From Solimicrobium sp040544425 (lineage in GTDB: Bacteria; Pseudomonadota; Gammaproteobacteria; Burkholderiales; Burkholderiaceae_D), in the NCBI GenBank assembly GCA_040544425.1, contig JBEONO010000003.1:186001-250000 (forward strand): DNA of 64,000 bases, written 5' to 3'. Below are positions 52,201-61,902 of the stretch, piece after piece (the stretch's first letter is position 1; every line of letters starts with the position of its first letter). The notes under the pieces are model-generated. The model was not told where the DNA came from and did not search any database. It was given only the letters and a program-made list of their open reading frames with translations. The translations under genes were made by a program, and so were the position numbers.

Positions 52201-54957
52201 ATGTCCATTCTGACCAAGATTTTCGGTAGCCGTAACCAACGCCTATTGAAGCAATACCAAAGCACTGTGCGTGTGATCAATTCGCTGGAGCCAGTATTAG
52301 AAGCTTTATCGGATGCCGATTTAAAGGCTAAAACCGATGAATTCAAAATGCGCCTCACGCAGGGCACGACCCTGGATCAATTGTTGCCGGAAGCTTTTGC
52401 CGTGTGTCGCGAAGCCAGCAAGCGCGTTTTGAAAATGCGTCATTTCGATGTGCAGCTGATCGGCGGTATGGTTCTGCATTACGGCAAGATTGCTGAAATG
52501 GGCACCGGTGAAGGCAAGACGCTGATGGCGACCCTGCCTGCCTACCTCAATGCCCTGTCCGGCAAAGGTGTGCACGTGGTGACCGTCAATGATTACCTGG
52601 CGCAGCGCGATGCGGAGTGGATGGGTCAGCTGTATAACTGGCTGGGTCTGTCGACCGGTATCAACCTGTCGCAGATGCAGCACGATGACAAACAGGTTGC
52701 CTACGCCGCCGATATTACCTACGGTACCAATAATGAATTCGGCTTTGACTACCTGCGCGATAACATGGTGTACGAAGCCAGCGAGCGCGTGCAGCGTCCC
52801 CTGAATTTCGCCATCGTCGATGAAGTTGATTCGATCCTGATCGATGAGGCGCGCACCCCGTTGATTATTTCCGGTCAGGCCGAAAACCACACCGACCTGT
52901 ATTACAAGATCAATGAATTGCCAAAACTGCTGGTCCAGCAGATCGGTGAAGAAACGCCCGATGGCAAAGGCCATATCGAAGTTCCCGGCGATTACACCAA
53001 AGACGAAAAATCGCATCAGGTGTTGTTGACCGAAACCGGTCACGAACACGCCGAGCAGATCCTGACCCAAATGGGTTTGCTGCCGGAAGGCGCATCCCTG
53101 TATGACGCGGCCAATATTTCACTGATCCACCATCTGTACGCTGCCCTGCGCGCGCACGCGCTGTATTTCAAAGACCAGCATTATGTGGTGCAGAACAACG
53201 AAGTGGTGATCGTCGATGAATTTACCGGTCGTTTAATGACCGGTCGTCGCTGGTCAGAAGGTTTGCATCAGGCGGTTGAGGCCAAAGAAGGCGTCAAGAT
53301 CCAGAATGAAAATCAGACTCTGGCCTCGATCACTTTCCAGAATTACTTCCGTATGTACACCCGCCTGTCCGGCATGACCGGAACGGCCGATACCGAAGCC
53401 TACGAATTCCAGGAAATTTATAGCCTCGAAACCGTGGTCGTGCCGCCGAATCGTCCATCAAAGCGCACTGACCGCCAGGATCAGGTCTACAAGTCATCGC
53501 AGGAAAAATATAATGCGATGCTCATCGATATCCAAGACTGTTATGAACGCGGTCAACCGGTATTGGTGGGAACCACCTCGATTGAAAATTCCGAATTGTT
53601 GTCCGGCATTCTGACCAAGAACAAGCTGGCGCACAATGTCCTGAACGCCAAGCAGCATGCTCGTGAAGCGGAAATCATTGCCCAGGCGGGCCGTCCGAAA
53701 CAGATCACGATCGCCACCAATATGGCCGGTCGCGGTACCGATATCGTATTGGGCGGAAATGTTGAAAAGCAGATTCAGTTAATTGAAGCCAATCCGGATT
53801 TAAGCGACGAACAGAAACAGCAGCAGGCGCAGACCTTGCGCGATGAATGGCAATCGCTGCATGACCACGTGGTGTCGGCCGGTGGCCTGCATATTGTTGG
53901 TACTGAGCGTCACGAATCACGTCGCGTCGACAATCAGTTGCGCGGTCGTTCCGGTCGTCAGGGCGATCCGGGATCGTCGCGTTTCTATCTGTGTCTGGAC
54001 GATCCGCTGTTGCGTATTTTTGCCGGTGACCGGGTGCGTTCGATCATGGATCGACTGAAAATGCCGGAAGGGGAACCGATTGAAGCGGGCATCGTGTCGC
54101 GTTCGATTGAATCGGCGCAGCGTAAAGTGGAAGCGCGCAACTTTGATATTCGCAAGCAATTGCTCGAATACGATGACGTGTCTAACGATCAGCGCAAGGT
54201 AATCTATCAGCAGCGTAATGAATTGCTCGAGACTACCGACATCACCGAAACCATTGAATCACTGCGCAATGCCGTAGTCGAAGAAATCTTTCATAGTTTC
54301 GTTCCGCAGGAATCGATTGAAGAGCAGTGGGACGTCAAAGGCCTGGAAACTACGCTGGCGACGGAATGGCAACTGGAAATTCCGCTGCAGCAGATTCTGA
54401 AAGATCATCCGGAATTGACCGATCATGATTTGCTGGAAAAAGTGCAGGCCGTCGCCAAACAAACCTATGAAGAGAAAGTCGCGGTCGTCGGTGTAGAAGC
54501 GTTCGGTCAGTTCGAACGCAGCGTCATGCTCCGAAGCATGGACACGCACTGGCGTGAACATCTGGCGGCACTCGACCACCTGCGTCAGGGTATTCATCTG
54601 CGCGGCTATGCGCAGAAAAATCCGAAGCAGGAATACAAGCGTGAAGCGTTTGAATTATTTGCTCAGATGTTGGAGATGATCAAGAACGACGTCATCAAAA
54701 CCATCATGCTGGTGCGGATTCAGTCACGTGAAGAAATCGAAGCGGTTGAGCCGGACCAGTTGGCCAATGTGCATTATCAACATGCCGACTTTGATGCCAA
54801 CGTCGCGCCGGAAGAGTTGTTATCGCCAACCGCAGAATCTGAAACGAATGCGGGAGCGCAACCACTGATCAATCATGGTTTGAAAGTGGGACGCAATGAT
54901 CCTTGTCCTTGTGGCAGCGGCAAGAAGTACAAAGTGTGTCACGGCCGCTTGGCGTAA
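52201..54957 (+). CDS. secA: Protein translocase motor SecA
   Basis: The 918-residue ATPase drives preproteins through SecYEG. Marks: GMVLHYGKIAEMGTGEGKT (Walker A, about residues 90-110), DEVDSILIDEARTP near 210, GMTGTADTEAYEF near 390, ATNMAGRGTDIVLGG near 500, GRSGRQGDPGSSRFYL near 580, and the C-terminal SEC-C zinc finger NDPCPCGSGKKYKVCHG that binds SecB. ATG 52201 begins MSILTKIFGSRN as in relatives; the longer frame to 52093 is not family-like. A terminator follows. Confidence 0.97.
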   Translation: MSILTKIFGSRNQRLLKQYQSTVRVINSLEPVLEALSDADLKAKTDEFKMRLTQGTTLDQLLPEAFAVCREASKRVLKMRHFDVQLIGGMVLHYGKIAEMGTGEGKTLMATLPAYLNALSGKGVHVVTVNDYLAQRDAEWMGQLYNWLGLSTGINLSQMQHDDKQVAYAADITYGTNNEFGFDYLRDNMVYEASERVQRPLNFAIVDEVDSILIDEARTPLIISGQAENHTDLYYKINELPKLLVQQIGEETPDGKGHIEVPGDYTKDEKSHQVLLTETGHEHAEQILTQMGLLPEGASLYDAANISLIHHLYAALRAHALYFKDQHYVVQNNEVVIVDEFTGRLMTGRRWSEGLHQAVEAKEGVKIQNENQTLASITFQNYFRMYTRLSGMTGTADTEAYEFQEIYSLETVVVPPNRPSKRTDRQDQVYKSSQEKYNAMLIDIQDCYERGQPVLVGTTSIENSELLSGILTKNKLAHNVLNAKQHAREAEIIAQAGRPKQITIATNMAGRGTDIVLGGNVEKQIQLIEANPDLSDEQKQQQAQTLRDEWQSLHDHVVSAGGLHIVGTERHESRRVDNQLRGRSGRQGDPGSSRFYLCLDDPLLRIFAGDRVRSIMDRLKMPEGEPIEAGIVSRSIESAQRKVEARNFDIRKQLLEYDDVSNDQRKVIYQQRNELLETTDITETIESLRNAVVEEIFHSFVPQESIEEQWDVKGLETTLATEWQLEIPLQQILKDHPELTDHDLLEKVQAVAKQTYEEKVAVVGVEAFGQFERSVMLRSMDTHWREHLAALDHLRQGIHLRGYAQKNPKQEYKREAFELFAQMLEMIKNDVIKTIMLVRIQSREEIEAVEPDQLANVHYQHADFDANVAPEELLSPTAESETNAGAQPLINHGLKVGRNDPCPCGSGKKYKVCHGRLA

Positions 54958-54975
54958 TTGCAGTCGGTGTGAAAT

Positions 54976-55003
54976 AAAAAAGGGACCGTGTGTCCCTTTT
55001 TTA
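54976..55003. terminator. Bidirectional terminator after secA
   Basis: Stem 54982-54986 with 54992-54996, flanked by A and T runs that extend it, five-base loop. It ends secA and the convergent helicase gene. Confidence 0.9.
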
Positions 55004-55013
55004 TTTTCTAAAT

Positions 55014-58000
55014 TCAGGCATTGTCCTTCAACAGGCGCAGCAAGGCCGCCGTATCCAGTTTTGCTGAAGCATCGCCACCTTCGAGAAGACTGTCGGCCAG
55101 ATCTCGTTTTTGCGCATGCAGGGCAATGATCTTGTCTTCAATGGTTTGCTGCGCCACCAGCCGGTAAATCGTCACCGGTCGCAATTGCCCCATGCGATGC
55201 GCGCGATCCGAAGCCTGATCTTCGACTGCAGGATTCCACCACGGGTCGAGATGAATCACGTAATCGGCCGCGGTCAGATTCAATCCGGTACCACCGGCCT
55301 TTAAACTGATCAGAAAAATATCGCCGTCTCCGCCCTGAAATGCATCGACCCGGCGCTTGCGTTCGGCGGCCGGAGTGCTGCCATCCAGATATTGATAATT
55401 GATGTGTTTTTCATCCAGCCAGGCCCGCACAATCGCCAGATGATCAACGAACTGACTGAACACCAGCGCCTTGTGATTGTTTTCCAATAATTCCTCGACC
55501 ACGGCGGCAAACACCGCCAGCTTGCTGCCGGAGACATCGGTCTGTTTCATCACCAGTTGCGGGTGACAGCAAAAGCGCCGCAGCTTGGTAATTTCAGCCA
55601 GCACCTGCATCGATTTACCCTGCTCCGGCGACATGTGTTCGATCTTGTCCAGCGCTTCCTGACGCAGCGCTTCGTACAGGTGACGTTCCTGTGCCGACAG
55701 TTCTACCTGCAGGGTAATTTCTGTACGCGCCGGCAGTTCACTGAGCACCTGGGTCTTGGTGCGGCGCAGAATGAAGGGCTGGATCAGACGTTTCAAATGG
55801 CTGCGTGCCAGCTTGTCACCGCGCTCGATCGGATTGCTGAAACGGTCAGTAAAACTCTCTTTGGAACCGAGCAGGCCGGGATTGATAAAACGGAATAAAT
55901 TCCACAATTCGCCCAGATGATTTTCAACCGGCGTGCCACTGGCAATAATTCTGAAGTCAGCCTGCAGTGCCATTGCCGCCTGACTGCGTTTGGTCGCGGC
56001 ATTTTTGATCACCTGCGCTTCGTCCAGCACGGCGGTGTGCCAGTTGATCTGCGCGAAGCTGTCGGCGTCTTGCTGCAGCATGCCGTAACTGGCAATCACC
56101 AGATCAAACGGTCCCAGATTGTCCAGACTGCGCTGGCGGTTGTACGCGCGCACGCGCAGAGTGGGCGCAAACCGGGCGACTTCCGATTCCCAGTTCATGG
56201 CCACCGAAATCGGCGCCACCACCAGCGCCGGACCATGCTGCGCACGCTCCAGCAACACCGCCAGGGTTTGCACCGTCTTGCCCAGACCCATATCATCGGC
56301 CAGACAGGCACCGACCCCCCAGTGCGCCAGACGTGACAACCATTGGTAGCCTTCCAGCTGATAGTCGCGCAGCGTGGCCTGCAGTGTGGACGGCAACGCG
56401 GGAACATAATTTTCCAGCGCGGCGATTTTTTTCAGATGCGCCTTCCAGGCTGCGTCAGCCTGCACGTCTCCGGCGTCGTTGGCCAGATCGGCCAGAATCG
56501 AGGACGCCAGTTGATTGACGCGCACGCCGTCTTTACTGTTGGATTCAGACAGGGCATTCAATTCCTGCAGGCGCTTTTTAAAACTTGCCGTCAGCGCCAG
56601 AAACTGATTGTCGCCCAGCGGCAGGAAGCGACCGGTTGCCGCACCCACCATATGCAGCAGTTCCCGCAGCGCGAGTACCTTGCCACCATCGAGTTGCAAT
56701 TCGCCACCGGCCACAAACCAGTCGCCCTGTTTTTTAATCGCCAGATGCAGGTTTGCCATAGTACTGGTCGACTTGATCCGGAAACGTTCACCTTCCGGCC
56801 AGACCAGTTCGAGCTGGCCCTCGTGCTGAAGTTTCAGCTCATTCAATTCTGAAAGAAATTCCAGACAGTTCTCAGGATGATCCAGCTCCCATTCCTGCCC
56901 CTGCTGTTCGGCCAGATTCAGCGATGGGCAATGCTTTAACAGCAGATCGAGCAGCTGTTGTTCCTGATCCAGATCGCGCGTGGTTTGAATTGCCTTGCCG
57001 AGCTGTTCGCCGACCACATGCGCCGATCCCTTGCCTGGTGCGAACCAGCTTCCTTCCGGTAAGGGACGCACCAGAAACTGCACACGCAAGCCATCTTTAA
57101 GCGGCAGTAAATGCGCGTACATGGTCGGGTCGCACGGCACGTGGGTGATGTGCTTGGCCAGTTCCGGCAAATCAGAATGGATATCCAGATGCGGCGCAAT
57201 CGCGGCAATCACATCCACCAGTTGCGCCTTGGCGTTGGCCGGTACCGTCAGGCCTTTGCCGATAATCCCGGCAATCTGTCTGATTTCCGGACTGCTCGGA
57301 TAGACTACCAGGCGCGTGGTGGTTTGCTTGTGCCAGATTACCGCCTCATCGACATGCATTGCCGGTTCCAGCTGCAGATGAATTTTGTCGGCCTGCTGCT
57401 TCATCACCAAAGCCGGTTCGCCTTTCACAATGTCGATGCGCACATCGGGGGCATCCAGCCAAAATACATAGGGATGATTAATCAACAGCGGCAGGGCCTT
57501 TTCGCCATTGATTTCGTAATCGCTGGCACCGTAATAATTGTCATACGACTTGCGGATGCAGGTAGCGATTTTTTTATCCTGATCGCTGATGCCCGCCAGC
57601 GTGTCCTGTTCGTACGAGAGACGTTTGAGTGCAATCGGACGTCCCTTGCTCCAGACTCCCTTGGCATTGCGCTTTTGTTCGCGCGGTTCCAGATTGATAT
57701 AGTGCGATTCGCATTCCAGTAACCAGACCACGCGCACCTCGGGTTGATCCTTGGATTTTAATTGCGACAAGGCTGCCAGCGCTCGTTGCCAGGTTTCCTG
57801 ACGTTGCAGCGCCTGATGCAAGGGTTGCAGCTGATGGTCTTCATGCCAGTCTTCGAGCTTTGTTGAGGCCTCGATCGCTTCATTGAATTGCGCCTGGTAG
57901 AGTTGGGCGACCTCAGCGCTGACCCAGTGATAGCCATGGCGCTGGCTTAGCGTCAGCAGATTTTTCAGATTGCGCCGGTCCAGCTCACTGGCTTCGATAT

Positions 58001-59126
58001 CCTGCCAAAAATAAGCCAGACGCACGAAAAAATCATCCAGGCTCTGGAAGTACGATTGATTCGGTTTGGGTTCCAGCGGCGTACCATTTTTCAGATGATC
58101 GACCAGCGGTTTGATGGCCGGATAAAATTGCGCCTGACGCATTTTGCAACCCTCGTCGCATTGTTCCTTGGCCTGTTTGATGTTGGCCGGGCTGGGGGTG
58201 GCCAGTTGACTGATGGTGTAAAACATTCCGGCAAGATCCGGCACGAATAATTTGCGTTTGCTGGATTTGGTCTTGCGGTCAGTGAGGATGCGGTTAAAAA
58301 TTTCGGCACTGGCGAAATAATCACCGTGCACCAATTTCCGCACTGCCAGCGTGAACGTCTCGTTGCCCAGATACTGGATCAATTTTTCCTGCAGCGACGT
58401 CGGCTCGCCACGTAACAGAGCCTGATTGCACAAGGCTTCGATCAGCATGGCGTCATGCTGAAACAGCTGGTCAACATGTTGGATGGCATACTGGTAGGCG
58501 CTGGTGCATTGCTCCAGCATCCAGCTGGCGGCCGAGAATAAATCGAACAGTAACAAGCCTTGCAGATTGGATTGGATCTGACCGAACAGGATGGTGCCGG
58601 CCGGCGTGGCAAATAATTTTTGCGCCGGCAATTTGTCGAAAGTATTCGGAAATGAAAAAAACTGCGAGCGCCAGTGGCCTAATTTGGTTAAATCATTGGT
58701 CAATGCGGCAAACAACATTTCGCGCTGACAGAATGCGCTGCTGGGCGTGGCCCAGCTTGAGTACTCGCGGTTTCTGGTCAGGAAGTCCTGCACATAATGA
58801 ATCCATTGCGTCAGTTCCTGCTGCTGATGCAAATGCAGCAGCACGGCATGTCCCACTTCGGGAGTGATCTGATAACCGGAGCCAGCCAGAAAATGGATAT
58901 TGCCGGATGCGACCAGTTCATTCAGTGAGGCCTTGATGCTGGAGACGTTATATTTGCTGTCGACATTGATGGCACTGAATGCCGACAACAGAAATTCATG
59001 AATGCGGTTTTGCGTGATCGGCATTTCCCATAATGCCAGAGTAAATAAGACTGGGAGTGTCTGTTCCGGAATGTCGCCGTGGATATGTTCAATTTTGGGC
59101 ATGTAGAGGGATAATTGCTGTTTCAT
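55014..59126 (-). CDS. SNF2-family DEAD/DEAH-box helicase, very long N-terminal region
   Basis: The 1370-residue protein carries the SWI2/SNF2 ATPase in its last 480 residues: DDMGLGKTVQTLAVLLERA (Walker A), DEAQVIKNAATKRSQA (DEAQ box), SGTPVENHLGELWNLFRF, SLKAGGTGLNL and QASDRAHRMGQ (motif VI). The N-terminal 850 residues are mostly helical with no domain I can name; the winged-helix-like and SWIM-free layout is typical of bacterial RapA-unlike SNF2 proteins. It probably translocates on double-stranded DNA to remodel bound proteins. Convergent with secA. Confidence 0.92.
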   Translation of the reverse strand: MKQQLSLYMPKIEHIHGDIPEQTLPVLFTLALWEMPITQNRIHEFLLSAFSAINVDSKYNVSSIKASLNELVASGNIHFLAGSGYQITPEVGHAVLLHLHQQQELTQWIHYVQDFLTRNREYSSWATPSSAFCQREMLFAALTNDLTKLGHWRSQFFSFPNTFDKLPAQKLFATPAGTILFGQIQSNLQGLLLFDLFSAASWMLEQCTSAYQYAIQHVDQLFQHDAMLIEALCNQALLRGEPTSLQEKLIQYLGNETFTLAVRKLVHGDYFASAEIFNRILTDRKTKSSKRKLFVPDLAGMFYTISQLATPSPANIKQAKEQCDEGCKMRQAQFYPAIKPLVDHLKNGTPLEPKPNQSYFQSLDDFFVRLAYFWQDIEASELDRRNLKNLLTLSQRHGYHWVSAEVAQLYQAQFNEAIEASTKLEDWHEDHQLQPLHQALQRQETWQRALAALSQLKSKDQPEVRVVWLLECESHYINLEPREQKRNAKGVWSKGRPIALKRLSYEQDTLAGISDQDKKIATCIRKSYDNYYGASDYEINGEKALPLLINHPYVFWLDAPDVRIDIVKGEPALVMKQQADKIHLQLEPAMHVDEAVIWHKQTTTRLVVYPSSPEIRQIAGIIGKGLTVPANAKAQLVDVIAAIAPHLDIHSDLPELAKHITHVPCDPTMYAHLLPLKDGLRVQFLVRPLPEGSWFAPGKGSAHVVGEQLGKAIQTTRDLDQEQQLLDLLLKHCPSLNLAEQQGQEWELDHPENCLEFLSELNELKLQHEGQLELVWPEGERFRIKSTSTMANLHLAIKKQGDWFVAGGELQLDGGKVLALRELLHMVGAATGRFLPLGDNQFLALTASFKKRLQELNALSESNSKDGVRVNQLASSILADLANDAGDVQADAAWKAHLKKIAALENYVPALPSTLQATLRDYQLEGYQWLSRLAHWGVGACLADDMGLGKTVQTLAVLLERAQHGPALVVAPISVAMNWESEVARFAPTLRVRAYNRQRSLDNLGPFDLVIASYGMLQQDADSFAQINWHTAVLDEAQVIKNAATKRSQAAMALQADFRIIASGTPVENHLGELWNLFRFINPGLLGSKESFTDRFSNPIERGDKLARSHLKRLIQPFILRRTKTQVLSELPARTEITLQVELSAQERHLYEALRQEALDKIEHMSPEQGKSMQVLAEITKLRRFCCHPQLVMKQTDVSGSKLAVFAAVVEELLENNHKALVFSQFVDHLAIVRAWLDEKHINYQYLDGSTPAAERKRRVDAFQGGDGDIFLISLKAGGTGLNLTAADYVIHLDPWWNPAVEDQASDRAHRMGQLRPVTIYRLVAQQTIEDKIIALHAQKRDLADSLLEGGDASAKLDTAALLRLLKDNA

Positions 59127-59242
59127 GGTCGGAATACTGAATAAATACTAAATAAATTGTGCGGCGTATTTCAAAAATCTGTGTGCCGGTTTGCTGTGCT
59201 TTGTCCTACAATACCAGCTTCTCACCTTTGCTAGGAACTCAA

Positions 59243-60484
59243 ATGGCCGTCAATTCCCCGCTTCCCGTCCCGTCCCAACTTCTTCCGGTGCCAGGAATCC
59301 AGCTTGGTTACGCCAAGGCCGGTATACGCAAGCCAGATCGCAAGGATTTGCTGGTCATGAAATTGGCGCCCACTGCGACCGTAGCCGGCGTGTTAACGAC
59401 GAACCGATTCTGTGCCGCACCGGTGCAGGTGACATTGGCGCATCTGGTCTCATCGTCGGTTGTGGAGAGTAGACCGATACGGGCACTGGTCATCAACACC
59501 GGCAATGCCAATGCCGGTACCGGACTGACCGGACTGGTTGCTGCCAATACCACCTGCAGTGAACTGGCCAAATTATTGCACTGCGAGCCGTCGCAGATCT
59601 TACCATTTTCAACCGGAGTTATCCTCGAGCAGTTGCCGGTGGAACGTCTGATCGCAGGCCTGCCCGCCGCACTGGACAACCTGCAGGAAGATAACTGGTA
59701 CAACGCTGCCGAAGCGATCATGACCACCGATACCCAACCGAAAGCGGCGTCCCGGCAGGTGCGGATCGGTGATCATGTCGTCACGCTCACCGGGATCAGC
59801 AAAGGCGCGGGCATGATCATGCCGAATATGGCGACCATGCTGGGGTTTATCGCAATGGACGCCAAAGTCGCGCAGCCCGTGCTGGAAATCATGGTCAAGC
59901 GCGCCGCCGACAAATCGTTCAACTGCATCACCATCGATGGTGATACCTCGACCAATGATGCATTCATGTTGATTGCCACCGGCACATCCAGCCTGGAAGT
60001 CACTGATGTGAACACGTCGGAATTTGTCGCCCTGACGGCAGCAGTGCAAAGTCTGGCGCAGGAGCTGGCACAAATGATCGTGCGTGATGGCGAAGGGGCG
60101 ACCAAGTTTATGACCGTCACGGTCGAGCAGGGCAAGAGCGTGGAAGAGTGTCGTCAGGTGGCCTATTCAATCGCCAATTCTCCGCTGGTCAAGACGGCGT
60201 TCTTCGCCTCTGATCCGAATCTGGGACGACTGTTGATGGCAATCGGCAAAGCGGGCATTGATGACCTGGATGTGGGACAGGTGGATCTGTATCTGGACGA
60301 TGTCTGGGTGGTGAAGCAGGGTGGCCGCAATCCGGATTATCAGGAGAGTGAAGGACAGCGCGTGATGAAAAACAGCGAGATCGTCACCAGAGTACTGCTC
60401 GCGCGCGGTGAAGCCAGCGCAACGGTGTGGACCTGTGATTTTTCGCATGAGTACGTGACGATCAATGCGGATTATCGTTCCTGA
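59243..60484 (+). CDS. argJ: Bifunctional glutamate N-acetyltransferase / ornithine acetyltransferase
   Basis: A 413-residue self-cleaving enzyme that recycles or makes N-acetylglutamate in arginine synthesis. The cleavage site is KGAGMIMPNMATML at residues 187-200, with Thr198 as the new N-terminal nucleophile; oxyanion TG residues lie in STGVI near 123-127. GFIAMDA and DGEGATKFM follow in the beta chain. AGGAACTC precedes ATG 59243. A palindromic repeat lies between it and the next gene. Confidence 0.96.
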   Translation: MAVNSPLPVPSQLLPVPGIQLGYAKAGIRKPDRKDLLVMKLAPTATVAGVLTTNRFCAAPVQVTLAHLVSSSVVESRPIRALVINTGNANAGTGLTGLVAANTTCSELAKLLHCEPSQILPFSTGVILEQLPVERLIAGLPAALDNLQEDNWYNAAEAIMTTDTQPKAASRQVRIGDHVVTLTGISKGAGMIMPNMATMLGFIAMDAKVAQPVLEIMVKRAADKSFNCITIDGDTSTNDAFMLIATGTSSLEVTDVNTSEFVALTAAVQSLAQELAQMIVRDGEGATKFMTVTVEQGKSVEECRQVAYSIANSPLVKTAFFASDPNLGRLLMAIGKAGIDDLDVGQVDLYLDDVWVVKQGGRNPDYQESEGQRVMKNSEIVTRVLLARGEASATVWTCDFSHEYVTINADYRS

Positions 60485-60521
60485 TCGTCCGGTTGATATA
60501 ACGTATCTGTAAATAAATCCG

Positions 60522-60614
60522 GTCGTTCCCGCAGGTTCAGGCGGGAACCCAGTGGCGTTTATCTGGCGTGTAACCAAACGACACCAGGTTCTCGCCTAAC
60601 CCTGCGGGAACAAC
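60522..60614 (+). repeat. Double-hairpin palindromic repeat, copy D
   Basis: Arms 60522-60558 and 60578-60614 are inverted partners with some mismatches; each begins with GTCGTTCCCGC-like sequence and holds the internal hairpin. The loop keeps ATCTGG as in copies A to C. It lies between argJ and the DUF815 gene, which are on the same strand. Confidence 0.88.
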
Positions 60615-60638
60615 GCAGGTTAACATAGGCTAAATTTG

Positions 60639-61505
60639 ATGGACCAATTCGAACACTTCCTGCGCCGCGCCGAAGTCCTCATCGACCGGCTCGAAGCGCT
60701 GCTGCCACCGGCAGTACAGGCGCCCGACTGGGAGATCGCCAATGCTTTCATCTGGCGCAAACGCAGTGGTCGCGGCTACCTGCACGCGGTGCGCCAGGTC
60801 GCTCCCATTGCACTGGATGACCTGCATCAAATCCACAGCCAGAAGCAGCAGATTGAACAGAATACCCGCCAGTTTATCGCCGGACGTCCAGCCAATAATG
60901 TGTTGCTGACTGGCGCGCGTGGCACGGGAAAATCGTCCCTGATCAAGGCCTGCTTCAATCAATTTGTCGACCAGGGTTTGCGGCTGATTGAAGTCGATAA
61001 AAATGATCTGGTTGATCTGGCCGAGATCGTTGAGCTGATCGCCGACCGTCCGGAAAAATTTATTATCTTCTGCGACGACCTGTCGTTTGAAGAAGGTGAG
61101 CGAGGTTACAAGGCATTGAAGGTGGCACTGGACGGCAGCATTGCTGCGCAATCGAACAATGTGCTGATTTACGCCAGCTCGAATCGGCGCCATTTGCTGC
61201 CGGAACAGCACTCGGACAACAGCGGCTACCATCGCAGCGAAGACGGCGATCTGCATCCGGGCGAAACCGTGGAAGAAAAAATTTCTTTGTCGGAGCGCTT
61301 CGGATTATGGCTGTCGTTTTATCCGTTCAAGCAGGATGATTATCTGGACATCGTCGCCCACTGGCTGGCGCAATTGGGCTGCGATGCCGGCCAGATCGAA
61401 GCAGCACGGCCGGATGCATTGCGCTTTGCCTTGCAGCGCGGATCACGTTCCGGCCGGGTCGCCAATCAATTTGCGCGCGCCTGGGTAGGTGAGCATGGAA
61501 TCTAA
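60639..61505 (+). CDS. DUF815-family AAA ATPase
   Basis: A 288-residue AAA-type protein with Walker A GARGTGKSSL near residue 90, Walker B FIIFCDDLSFE near 140 and the YASSNRRHLLP sensor-1 region near 180, as in DUF815. A biological role is not established. Start ATG 60639. Its end overlaps the mutT start by 11 bases. The argJ-DUF815-mutT order is common in Burkholderiales. Confidence 0.92.
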   Translation: MDQFEHFLRRAEVLIDRLEALLPPAVQAPDWEIANAFIWRKRSGRGYLHAVRQVAPIALDDLHQIHSQKQQIEQNTRQFIAGRPANNVLLTGARGTGKSSLIKACFNQFVDQGLRLIEVDKNDLVDLAEIVELIADRPEKFIIFCDDLSFEEGERGYKALKVALDGSIAAQSNNVLIYASSNRRHLLPEQHSDNSGYHRSEDGDLHPGETVEEKISLSERFGLWLSFYPFKQDDYLDIVAHWLAQLGCDAGQIEAARPDALRFALQRGSRSGRVANQFARAWVGEHGI

Positions 61506-61902
61506 AGCTATCGATGTGGCAGTCGGCGTGCTGGTGCAAAACGGCGAAGTCTTGATGGCGCAGCGGCCGGAAGGCAAACCGTATGCCGGCTATTGGGAAT
61601 TCCCCGGCGGGAAGGTCGAAAGCGGCGAATCGATTTTATCGGCCCTGCTGCGCGAATTCAAAGAAGAGTTGGGCATCGATATCAATCCTGAGCAGACCCG
61701 TGCCTGGTGCTGCTGCGATTTTGTTTATCCGCATGCGCATGTGCGTCTGCATTTTTATATATGCCAGCAGTGGCACGGTACGCCGCATGGTTTGGAAGGT
61801 CAGCAACTGGCCTGGCAGGGCACCACATTCGCGGTGCGACCGATTCTTCCTGCGACTATCCCCCTGCTTGAATGGCTGATGCCAATCGACACTCAGGGAT
61901 AG
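61495..61902 (+). CDS. mutT: MutT/Nudix hydrolase
   Basis: The 135-residue enzyme has the Nudix box GGKVESGESILSALLREFKEELGI (residues 38-61; Gly, Glu, Arg-Glu and Glu-Glu positions all kept) and probably cleaves 8-oxo-dGTP or related nucleotides. ATG 61495 with GGTGAG before it is preferred to an in-frame GTG six bases earlier. It overlaps the DUF815 stop upstream, and its own stop overlaps the convergent DUF3426 gene by 10 bases. Confidence 0.92.
   Translation: MESKAIDVAVGVLVQNGEVLMAQRPEGKPYAGYWEFPGGKVESGESILSALLREFKEELGIDINPEQTRAWCCCDFVYPHAHVRLHFYICQQWHGTPHGLEGQQLAWQGTTFAVRPILPATIPLLEWLMPIDTQG

Noticed and set aside
59208..59216. CCTACAATAC before argJ as another copy of the polysaccharide element
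   Set aside because: Only the -10-like part matches; the left core is absent.
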